From Clostridia bacterium (GTDB taxonomy: Bacteria > Bacillota > Clostridia > UMGS1810), in assembly GCA_017549745.1 (NCBI GenBank), contig JAFYUA010000100.1, forward strand, positions 1-6,084: DNA of 6,084 bases. Direction: 5' to 3'. The notes below the pieces were generated by a model, which was not told the DNA's origin, made no database searches, and saw only the letters and a program-made list of their open reading frames with translations. The position numbers and the translations under genes were made by a program. Below, piece after piece: positions 1 through 6,084 of this stretch; the first letter of the stretch is position 1; each line of letters starts with the position of its first letter.

Positions 1-55
1 ACAGCGCAGAATCACCGTATAGCTTGAGTACTGTTTTTCTGCCGTTGGCAATCAT
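1..55 (-). other. In-frame continuation of the modular protein gene beyond its TAA
   Basis: Immediately after the TAA at 58-56 the same frame reads ATG and stays open for 18 codons to the window edge, giving MIANGRKTV then LKLYGDSAL. This matches the strand that follows the FDLS loop in the two complete CBM96-like copies (ILRLY in copy B, LVLKH in copy A), at the same spacing with no gap. It is therefore probably the severed remainder of the same gene rather than a new gene. No Shine-Dalgarno sequence precedes the ATG, although reinitiation at an ATG directly abutting a stop cannot be excluded. Confidence 0.6.
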
Positions 56-2161
56 TTATTTGTCGGTCGGTTCTAAACTAAAAATAAGTGCCGACATATA
101 CTCATCACTGCCGCCGAGAGTGAGCTCGGCATCTGCTATCAAGGATGCGGATGCACCGATGCTTGCATCGGCAGTGGCATCGATAACACCGCCCATTTTT
201 ATGCGGATATCAAAATCCTTGGTGTAGGTTGCCCAAGAGTTGGATGCGGTTGCAGTGAGTATTGCAACAGTATCTTCGAGAGCATAGTTTTCACCTATAT
301 CAAAACGATTGACAACGCCATCTGAGGTAACAACCGCATCATCAGATGTAGACCATGTGATTTCGGTTCCGTTGTCACCTGTTGTGCGAAGGTCAAGGTT
401 TTGTGTTACCACATGGGGAAGACTCAGAGATTCAATGTCGCGCTGAGCTTTGGTCATGAGATATTTAAGCTTGAGAGTGGGTCTCATTGATGCGTCCGAA
501 GCTTTTATTGAGCCAAAGACAATCGTGCCCGTTGTTGATTCAACCTTGAGCCAGATAATCTTGTTTGAAGATGAATTCAGATTTGCTTTGACAGCTTCAG
601 CAAAATCAGCTGTTTCATAATTCTGCCCTGCCTGTAACACATTGCCGCTGTCGTACAAAACAGTTGTTGCATCTGCAGCCAAAAGACCGTTGGCAAGACA
701 TGTGTTGTATGTAGCAGCTGACGAATCTGCTTCGAGATAAGCTTCGAGGCTATCATCAACAATGCTGACAACAAAGTTTGAGTTGACTGTTAATGCCTCA
801 GTAGTGGTGTAGAGCCTTAAAATTGACGAGTCAATTCCCGAAAGCTCTTCATCATTCAGCTCGCTAAGATCAAAACGTACAAACGAAAATCGCTCGTTAC
901 CCATATTAGATACAACAAGCTCATTTCTGGTTTCGGCAACATCGCGTTTTGTTTTGGAGATGATTGCCTTTGCCGACGCATAAACTTCTTTGGTGAGCAA
1001 AAGATTATCGTGTATTTCCGAGGTTGGAACTATAACCGTGATAGTTTGTTCATCAGTTGCGCCGCCGTTAGAAATATGAGCAGTAATTGCGACGGTTGCA
1101 TCAGGTGACCCTATCTGCGGTCTTGTAACTGTGCCATCAGACGCAACTGCCGGGTCTGATGATGTGTAGGTTATGGAAGTGCCGTCGTAGATTCCCTGAT
1201 AAGAAAAATCGAGGTTTTCTGTGACTGAGTCCGCACTTATATTTGAACCCTTGATTTTCTCAAAAGAAATTGCTTTTTTCTCTTCTTCAACAAATTCTGC
1301 CGCAGTGAGGCTGCGAGCAGGAACGGTTATGTCAAAATCTCTCGTTATTGGTGAAACTGAAGGATTTGTCGGATACGAAATTGTAGCTCTGATAGTTGCC
1401 TGTGAATCTGTTTCGCCAAAATTTTCTATTGGGCGGATAACGGAGCCGTCTGATGCAACTACATCTTCATTAAGTGACGACCATTCAATTTTTATGCCAT
1501 ATTTCCCGCTTGTTGCTGTTTCAAAATCAAGGTCCTGAGTTACTGAACTTTGTCCGTCGGAGCTTATGAGAGAAAAGTCCAGACTATCTTTTAGCAACTG
1601 CATTTCTTGCTCAATATCAACCTCTGTTACGAAATTGAGCTTTGGTCTTTTGGCTTCGTCGGATGCCATTCCGTTAAAAACCCATGCACTTGAAGCCGTG
1701 CTCAATGGGTCGAGCCTGAATGTTATAATTTTAGAGCCAGATGCTTTGAGAGCATTTGCAATTGCCGTACCATTAAGAGTGATGGTTACCTTGGATGTAG
1801 AATCAGAATATGTGCCCGTGTTGGTGTTGATTTTGGTGCCTCCTGTGAGCATTCCTGCTGAGTTTGCAGAATTGTATGTCACAGAAGTTCCTGACCATGC
1901 ATTCAGCGATTCGTCGAGAATTGAAACATCTACACCACCAAATGCAAGTTCAACATGTTTGAGCACAAGCTCCGCTCTGTCGCATGATTCAATTTCGTCT
2001 ATAGAACAATCAGACAGGTCGAATTTAAGAAGCGGAATTCGTTTGTTGTATGAATTGTTGTCCAAAACAAGCTTATCACCGTATTGGTTTACATCGGCTT
2101 TTGACTTTCTCACAAAGGATGCATCGGTGAGTGTAGCACTTGTTACCGCATCAAACTTTGT
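1..2161 (-). repeat. Intragenic repeats: three CBM96-like and three Ig-like modules
   Basis: The modular protein is built from two repeated domain types, diverged at the DNA level but clear at protein level. CBM96-like copies span about 2161-1628, 1009-458 and 187 to the window edge; the first two share an FDLS strand near the start and a closing ASDxxxRPxL segment. Ig-like copies span about 1615-1322, 1294-1022 and 457-197, each with a W/YxS strand followed by a SDGxVxR turn. The order is C-I-I-C-I-C. A related Ig-like module opens the visible part of the upstream lyase, which suggests domain shuffling between neighbours. Confidence 0.75.
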
Positions 2162-2245
2162 GCCTGTGGATGCTAAAGACACAGTGCACAAAGTTGACAG
2201 TGCGATTAAAATGCTGAGAAATACACTTGTTATTTTTTTGGTCAC
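56..2245 (-). CDS. Secreted tandem CBM96-like/Ig-like modular protein, probably truncated by an in-frame TAA
   Basis: Exported protein of 729 residues with no recognisable catalytic or anchoring domain; a glycan-binding accessory role is inferred. The start is GTG, chosen because AAAGGAG lies 10 bases upstream and a signal peptide follows at once: lysines at 3-4, a hydrophobic core and a probable cleavage after VSLA (about residue 26). Modules: CBM96/DNRLRE-like A (about 29-206, with LLKFDLSD, SVTYNSAN and RPKLNF); Ig-like A (about 211-308, IEWSSLN then SDGSVIRP); Ig-like B (about 318-408, ITYTSSD then SDGTVTRP); CBM96-like B (about 413-596, with FVRFDLSEL, ILRLY and RPTLKL); Ig-like C (about 597-683, ITWSTSD then SDGVVNRF); and the first strands of CBM96-like C (687 onward). 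The TAA cuts module C in mid-fold, and homology continues past it, so the ancestral protein was longer. It lies 16 bases behind the lyase gene, most likely in one transcript. CBM96 assignment is from motif recognition; the bound glycan is unknown. Confidence 0.85.
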   Translation of the reverse strand: MTKKITSVFLSILIALSTLCTVSLASTGTKFDAVTSATLTDASFVRKSKADVNQYGDKLVLDNNSYNKRIPLLKFDLSDCSIDEIESCDRAELVLKHVELAFGGVDVSILDESLNAWSGTSVTYNSANSAGMLTGGTKINTNTGTYSDSTSKVTITLNGTAIANALKASGSKIITFRLDPLSTASSAWVFNGMASDEAKRPKLNFVTEVDIEQEMQLLKDSLDFSLISSDGQSSVTQDLDFETATSGKYGIKIEWSSLNEDVVASDGSVIRPIENFGETDSQATIRATISYPTNPSVSPITRDFDITVPARSLTAAEFVEEEKKAISFEKIKGSNISADSVTENLDFSYQGIYDGTSITYTSSDPAVASDGTVTRPQIGSPDATVAITAHISNGGATDEQTITVIVPTSEIHDNLLLTKEVYASAKAIISKTKRDVAETRNELVVSNMGNERFSFVRFDLSELNDEELSGIDSSILRLYTTTEALTVNSNFVVSIVDDSLEAYLEADSSAATYNTCLANGLLAADATTVLYDSGNVLQAGQNYETADFAEAVKANLNSSSNKIIWLKVESTTGTIVFGSIKASDASMRPTLKLKYLMTKAQRDIESLSLPHVVTQNLDLRTTGDNGTEITWSTSDDAVVTSDGVVNRFDIGENYALEDTVAILTATASNSWATYTKDFDIRIKMGGVIDATADASIGASASLIADAELTLGGSDEYMSALIFSLEPTDK

Positions 2246-2255
2246 TTTATTTCAA

Positions 2256-2262
2256 CTCCTTT
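2256..2262 (-). promoter_or_regulatory. Ribosome binding site of the downstream modular protein gene
   Basis: On the minus strand the junction reads TGAAAGGAG: the lyase stop TGA (2264-2262) shares its last A with a strong AAAGGAG Shine-Dalgarno motif. Ten bases separate this from the GTG start at 2245-2243. The site decides the start, because no ATG is suitably placed and a TTG directly after the motif runs into TAA after two codons. The overlap suggests that the two genes are co-transcribed and perhaps translationally coupled. Confidence 0.85.
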
Positions 2263-5200
2263 CATTTATTTGCACCGATAAGACGGTATATAACTGCTGA
2301 TGCTTCTGCACGGGTGGCAGTGGAGTGAGGATTAAAAAAGTTCTTGTCGTCACCGCCAAAAAGTCCAAATGCCGTGCTTTTTGAAACATACTCAGTTGCC
2401 CATGTATCTATTGTTGCCGAATCGGCAAATTCAGCACAAGAGCCATCGGCATTCAACTGCTTCAGCTCTGCAGCCACGCAAAGCATTTTCGCCATTTCCT
2501 GACGAGTGACAAGCTTGTTTGGCTTGAAAGTACCGTCTTCATAGCCACTGATTATTCCTGCAGCAAATACTGCATTAACATAAGGTGAATACCAGTCAGA
2601 CTGTGAAACATCTTTGAACACAGCAGTATGCTCTTGAGGTAATTCGAGCCCGAGTGCTCCTGCAATCAGCTTGGCAAATTCTGCCCTTGTCACAAATGTG
2701 TCAGGAGAAAATTCGGTTGCGGTCTTTCCTGCAACTATGCCTTTTTCAAAAAGGGAAACGATGTAGCTTTCAGCCCAGTGACCTTTGCAGTCTTCAAACA
2801 CAGTTGTCTGAGGTGCGGTAGGAGTCACTACAGAAGTGCCTGCACCACCGCCCGATGACGATGACTCTCCCCTATTTGGTGATGACGGAGTACCCGAGTT
2901 AATACCGGAATCGGGAGTGTCAGATACGCCTGCATTTCCTGTTATGATATATCCATTAGAATACGAAAAATCAATCGCCTCGTCATTGTAGGTCACCTTG
3001 CCGTATTCTTTGTCGGTTGCAATCTTAATACCGTCCGAAAGAGCTTCGGAACCATATAGTTTAAGTGTGTTGCTTTCAAATATGGCAGAAAAATCATTGA
3101 GCTGATTATCGGAATAAACAAGTTTTTTGTCTCCGTCAGATATTTCGTTTGCATTGGTGAATGCAATGTAGACAACATCGTCTTTGTAGTTCTTCTCAAC
3201 ATATGCCATTTCTCCGTCAAATGAGTAAGAACCAAAGCTTCTGAGTGCGGGTTCTTCTTCATTTGATGAATAATACGAACCCACATTTGCATTGATGTTT
3301 ATCTGCATTGCAGTTGCAACATCTGCTGAGCAATCCATGGCGAGTCGACTTACGCGTATGTCGTCGTCTATGTCGACATCCTGAGGATAGATTACTGAGT
3401 CAAAAGTTACGGTGTTTGCTGATTCTTTGGCGTATTTTACAGATTTTGACTGAGTAACACCAACAACGGGCGCATTCATCCAACGATCGTGAATTTCTGC
3501 CTTGGTGTCTTCATCGGGCACAATTATTTTAACATTGGGGCTTGATGCGTGAGTTGTTTTGACCACGCCGGTGTCGGCATCGTATCGGAGATTTCTATTG
3601 TTGTCGGGATGCCAGTATAGTGTGTAAGTGTGGGGGTTTGAGTCGGTATTATTCAAAATGTGATCGGACACTATCAGATATTTGTTTTTGAGAAGAAGAA
3701 CTTTTCTGTGCATGTCAAATCCGGTGTATGCTTTGTCGGTTGATGCGTGCAAAAAGTCGAATGCGGCATTTGTTTTAAGCTCGGTTGGACCGGGAATGTT
3801 GGCAGTTGCGTGATTCTGGTCTTTGCCATCTATGACAATGGTGTTGTGAAGTTCGGTCATTTTTCTCATAGATGTAAAATCCGCACCGGGGGAATATCCC
3901 GAATTACCTGCATCAACAAGAAGCTGTGAACCATATGCCCACACATCAAGTGCAAGCTCGTCATTGTGACCGTGAGTGCCACCGTTGTCGTTGTTGAGGA
4001 ATGCACAGATAGAGTTTGGTTCCCAGCCTGAACGCATCATACAAATTGCCTTTTGCGGATAGAGCTTCGATGTGTATTCAGGCTCCGTGCCCTCAGTGCC
4101 GAGGGAGGCAATGTAGCGAAGATCGCCACGATTGAAAAATTCTTCATTATATTGTTCAACCACGCCGCGCACATTGATTCTGCCACCGTCGCCATATGGT
4201 AAGGTGACACCTGATGCGTAGGCAAGGGTTGAATAATAGGTAACAAGACTTAAAAGACGGTCCGAAAATTTGATATAGTCGGGGTGGTTAACGCCGTCAC
4301 GCGCTTTTACAATTCGCACAATGCCTGCAATTTCGTCAATAACACCCGACACATAGTTGGTGCAGCTTTCGGCATAGCTACCGTCGGGGTTGAACATACC
4401 GTTGCTTTCTCTATAGTAAAAATCTATAAGGTCTGCTTTTGCTTTTTCCCATTCGCCATCGCCAATGAATTCGGGAAAATATGCACACACTCTTGCAATG
4501 TTTGCCAAAACAGCATTTGCCTGATTGGCGGCGGCGTTGGTATAAGCCTTCCCGTTAAAGCCGTCGTAGTGAGAATACATCCATTTCATAAGTGCAGTGA
4601 ACACCTCATCGGTCATATGCTCACTGTTTATTGCAGTATAGATTATGCGAATAATATTTTCCATACGCCAGCCTGCGTCGAGGGATTGAACATAACGATA
4701 ACCCGGTTGCTGAGTGTATTGGGTTATGGCAAGCTCCAACGCACGATACAGATAGTCTTCATTGCCATTTCCCAGATATGCACTTGCAAGCCACGACATC
4801 TGGTATCCACGGGTGCCATAACCACCCCAGGTTTGTTCAACCTTCCAGTTGTTTATCCAGTAGTTCATTTTTTCAAATATGAAGCCTGTTTGTCTATAGT
4901 TGAAAATTTCTACGACATTGCTTATTTCGCCATTTTTGTTCCAGGTTAAAAGGCTTTCATCAAAATTAGCAAAGTTGGATGATTTTGTCAGATATACCTT
5001 TTTGGGTTTATTGCCGGTTGTTCTTCCGTAGAAACTTAAGGTGATGGAGGTTGGCGATGAGAAGGTTTTGGTTACATCAAACCTAAAATACGGGCGCTTA
5101 GTGTCGGAGCTAAAAGGTGTTCTTTCGTCTTGCGCCTGCTCCTGACAATACAGAATTTGCTCATTTCCGTAATTAGTGTCACCGTTATCACAAGGGGAAA

Positions 5201-6084
5201 CATAGGTGTCGGCAATTGCGGGGTATTTGTAGGTTACGCCGTCTTCTGTGACGGAAAAGTAAGGAGCATATTCCGAGCCGTATTCTTTGGAATATATTTC
5301 GAGGGAAGAGCCATCCATATCGGAATCAATCAGACCAAAAGCACCTGACGATATTTTGCCCCTGCTTGTAAGATCTATGGTGTACCAATTGGGCTCTGTG
5401 CCAACATAGCCCTGACCTTGGAGCGATTCAACATCGTAATAAGCCCAAATGTAGTCAAATGCCGCTTCTGCCTGCAGATTGTAGCCAGATGGCTCGAAGG
5501 TGTAGATGCTGTCACCGCCCTTGGTACGATAATATGCGATAAGCTCAGATTTAGCCGTTTTGTAGTCGCCTATTTTCGCGCTTTGTTCAACCATGGAAAG
5601 CTCGGGGTATATGTCGTAACGAAGTACCGACGGGATTCCCCAAACGGCGTTGTCCTCGTCCCACTTACCAAAAAATGCTTCGTCGCTCATATACATCGGA
5701 TCGTGCAATTCGGGATATTTGTTGTTGGGAACACTGGTGTTTGCTCTGATTACCGTTGCATTAAAGCCCATCTCAAATCCAATGTCATTACCGCAAAGTG
5801 TGGCGGTGAGATGTGATGACGAATCTTTGGAATACATCCTTTCAATTCTGCCTGTGTTGGCAACAGCATTACGATTGGACGACACCCAGCTGATGGTTCT
5901 TGAGCCCAATTCAGTTGGGAGAGCAAGGTCGTCGGTAACATAGCTCAAATCGCCGAGGTCGTAGTTCCAAAGCTCGAATACAGCATCGGCACCATCAGAC
6001 GAAACCTGCGACAAGGTTGCAAGAGCAGAGGATGGTGCAGTTTCGCATCTTACAACAAAGGGTGCTGACGGAATTTGTGTTGCC
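2262..6084 (-). CDS. SLH-anchored heparinase II/III-family polysaccharide lyase (5' partial)
   Basis: Probable surface-bound polysaccharide lyase cleaving a uronic-acid-containing glycan by beta-elimination. The frame is open to the window edge, so the true start and signal peptide lie outside; residues here count from the TTG at 6014-6012, which is only an internal Leu codon. Modules: Ig-like (before 1 to about 92, motif ISWVSSN then GRIERM); start of the heparinase toroid (about 101-200, with LRYDIYPEL and YKTAKSELIAYYR); CBM96/DNRLRE-like beta insertion (about 203-362); remaining toroid (about 366-645, with FPEF, PDGSYAES and candidate catalytic Tyr554); heparinase II/III C-terminal beta domain (about 652-870) with HGHND (681-685), LLVDAG (698-703) and LHNTIVIDGKDQ (722-733). 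His683, Asp701 and His723 match the usual metal-site positions and His681 the active-site His. Further beta-rich sequence, a Ser/Gly/Pro/Thr linker (about 1030-1071) and three SLH repeats follow; stop TGA. Family is secure. PL subfamily and substrate are not: alginate (PL17/PL39-like), heparan and chondroitin lyases share this fold. Confidence 0.88.
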   Translation of the reverse strand, partial: ATQIPSAPFVVRCETAPSSALATLSQVSSDGADAVFELWNYDLGDLSYVTDDLALPTELGSRTISWVSSNRNAVANTGRIERMYSKDSSSHLTATLCGNDIGFEMGFNATVIRANTSVPNNKYPELHDPMYMSDEAFFGKWDEDNAVWGIPSVLRYDIYPELSMVEQSAKIGDYKTAKSELIAYYRTKGGDSIYTFEPSGYNLQAEAAFDYIWAYYDVESLQGQGYVGTEPNWYTIDLTSRGKISSGAFGLIDSDMDGSSLEIYSKEYGSEYAPYFSVTEDGVTYKYPAIADTYVSPCDNGDTNYGNEQILYCQEQAQDERTPFSSDTKRPYFRFDVTKTFSSPTSITLSFYGRTTGNKPKKVYLTKSSNFANFDESLLTWNKNGEISNVVEIFNYRQTGFIFEKMNYWINNWKVEQTWGGYGTRGYQMSWLASAYLGNGNEDYLYRALELAITQYTQQPGYRYVQSLDAGWRMENIIRIIYTAINSEHMTDEVFTALMKWMYSHYDGFNGKAYTNAAANQANAVLANIARVCAYFPEFIGDGEWEKAKADLIDFYYRESNGMFNPDGSYAESCTNYVSGVIDEIAGIVRIVKARDGVNHPDYIKFSDRLLSLVTYYSTLAYASGVTLPYGDGGRINVRGVVEQYNEEFFNRGDLRYIASLGTEGTEPEYTSKLYPQKAICMMRSGWEPNSICAFLNNDNGGTHGHNDELALDVWAYGSQLLVDAGNSGYSPGADFTSMRKMTELHNTIVIDGKDQNHATANIPGPTELKTNAAFDFLHASTDKAYTGFDMHRKVLLLKNKYLIVSDHILNNTDSNPHTYTLYWHPDNNRNLRYDADTGVVKTTHASSPNVKIIVPDEDTKAEIHDRWMNAPVVGVTQSKSVKYAKESANTVTFDSVIYPQDVDIDDDIRVSRLAMDCSADVATAMQININANVGSYYSSNEEEPALRSFGSYSFDGEMAYVEKNYKDDVVYIAFTNANEISDGDKKLVYSDNQLNDFSAIFESNTLKLYGSEALSDGIKIATDKEYGKVTYNDEAIDFSYSNGYIITGNAGVSDTPDSGINSGTPSSPNRGESSSSGGGAGTSVVTPTAPQTTVFEDCKGHWAESYIVSLFEKGIVAGKTATEFSPDTFVTRAEFAKLIAGALGLELPQEHTAVFKDVSQSDWYSPYVNAVFAAGIISGYEDGTFKPNKLVTRQEMAKMLCVAAELKQLNADGSCAEFADSATIDTWATEYVSKSTAFGLFGGDDKNFFNPHSTATRAEASAVIYRLIGANK
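2265..2801 (-). repeat. Three SLH repeats at the lyase C-terminus
   Basis: Three successive S-layer homology repeats of about 50-55 residues lie at about 1072-1124, 1132-1184 and 1195-1250. Each has the expected aromatic-rich start (GHWAESYI, DWYSPYV, TWATEYV), a Gly-rich turn (GIVAG, GIISGYEDGTF, GLFGGDDKNFF) and the TRxE signature (VTRAEFAKLI, VTRQEMAKML, ATRAEASAVI). In known proteins such triplets bind secondary cell wall polysaccharide non-covalently, which places the lyase on the outer cell surface. The third ends at the natural C-terminus (GANK, then TGA), as is usual for SLH proteins. Confidence 0.93.
4929..5408 (-). other. CBM96/DNRLRE-like beta module inserted in the lyase toroid
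   Basis: Residues about 203-362 of the lyase interrupt its helical domain. Residues about 208-256 (YTIDLTSRG, then LEIYSKEYGSEYAPYFSV) resemble the end of a DNRLRE/CBM96 domain. Residues about 262-362 (AIADTYV, TNYGNEQILYC, RPYFRFDV, LLTWNK) resemble the beginning of one. The two halves thus appear in reversed order, as expected for a circularly permuted module or two joined half-modules. Helical toroid sequence resumes near residue 366. The assignment rests on motif recognition. Confidence 0.6.

Noticed and set aside
35..50. Small hairpin TGCC-AAC-GGCA just after the TAA, considered as a terminator
   Set aside because: A 4-bp stem followed by an A-rich rather than U-rich tract on the transcript does not make an intrinsic terminator, and the sequence fits continued coding.
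156..171. Perfect 7-bp inverted repeat CCGATGC-TT-GCATCGG, considered as a terminator or recoding hairpin
   Set aside because: It lies within coding sequence for an Ala-rich stretch (ADASIGA), has no U-tract, and sits about 100 bases before the TAA, on the wrong side for a readthrough-stimulating structure. A composition effect is more likely.
1566..2300. 244-codon open frame on the plus strand opposite the start of the modular protein gene
   Set aside because: It is antisense to a clear signal peptide and CBM96-like coding region, has no domain-like sequence, and overlaps the ribosome binding site junction. It is a shadow frame, like the other plus-strand open frames at 1221-1538, 4284-4949 and 5418-5816.
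3024..3080. LKLYGSEAL in the lyase C-terminal region resembles LKLYGDSAL after the TAA of the second gene
   Set aside because: The surrounding residues do not match and the lyase segment lies in a different beta domain. It is treated as a chance short match, not a gene-conversion tract.
6012..6014. TTG as the start codon of the lyase
   Set aside because: The frame is open upstream to the window edge, no Shine-Dalgarno sequence or signal peptide is present, and it would start inside an Ig-like fold.

Overview
The window holds parts of two large genes on the minus strand. Both encode secreted, multimodular carbohydrate-active proteins, and together they fill almost all of the sequence. The likely host is a Gram-positive anaerobe of the Clostridia. 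This rests on C-terminal S-layer homology (SLH) repeats for cell-wall anchoring, atrophied bacterial Ig-like (aBig_2-type) modules, DNRLRE/CBM96-type beta-sandwich modules, a strong AAAGGAG ribosome binding site and a GC content in the mid-40s percent (judged by eye on sampled lines). Genus and habitat cannot be fixed; a plant-, algal- or host-glycan-degrading gut or sediment Firmicute would fit.

Layout in transcription order (high to low coordinates). Positions 6084-2262 carry the 3' part of a heparinase II/III-fold polysaccharide lyase whose 5' end lies outside the window. Its modules are an Ig-like domain, the first part of an alpha-toroid, a CBM96-like beta insertion, the rest of the toroid, the heparinase II/III C-terminal beta-sandwich, a low-complexity linker and three SLH repeats. 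After a 16-base gap containing a Shine-Dalgarno sequence that overlaps the first gene's stop codon, positions 2245-56 carry a 729-residue secreted protein. It has a signal peptide, then CBM96-like, Ig-like, Ig-like, CBM96-like and Ig-like modules, and the beginning of a third CBM96-like module. No catalytic domain and no anchor are visible in it.

The most notable observation is that the second gene ends at a TAA (positions 58-56) in the middle of its third CBM96-like module. The same frame stays open after the TAA to the window edge, and the 18 codons beyond it continue the module, aligning without gaps to the two complete copies. The gene therefore looks interrupted by one nonsense codon (mutation, sequence error or, less likely, readthrough), and its original C-terminus, perhaps with a catalytic or anchoring module, lies beyond the window.

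Inferred joint role: the lyase is held on the cell wall by its SLH repeats and cleaves a uronic-acid-containing polysaccharide by beta-elimination, while the co-transcribed protein carries several putative glycan-binding modules, probably for the same substrate. Substrate identity (alginate, a glycosaminoglycan or another polyuronide) cannot be decided from sequence. No RNA genes, mobile elements, CRISPR arrays, promoters or convincing terminators were seen, and no gene-free stretch exceeds 300 bases.
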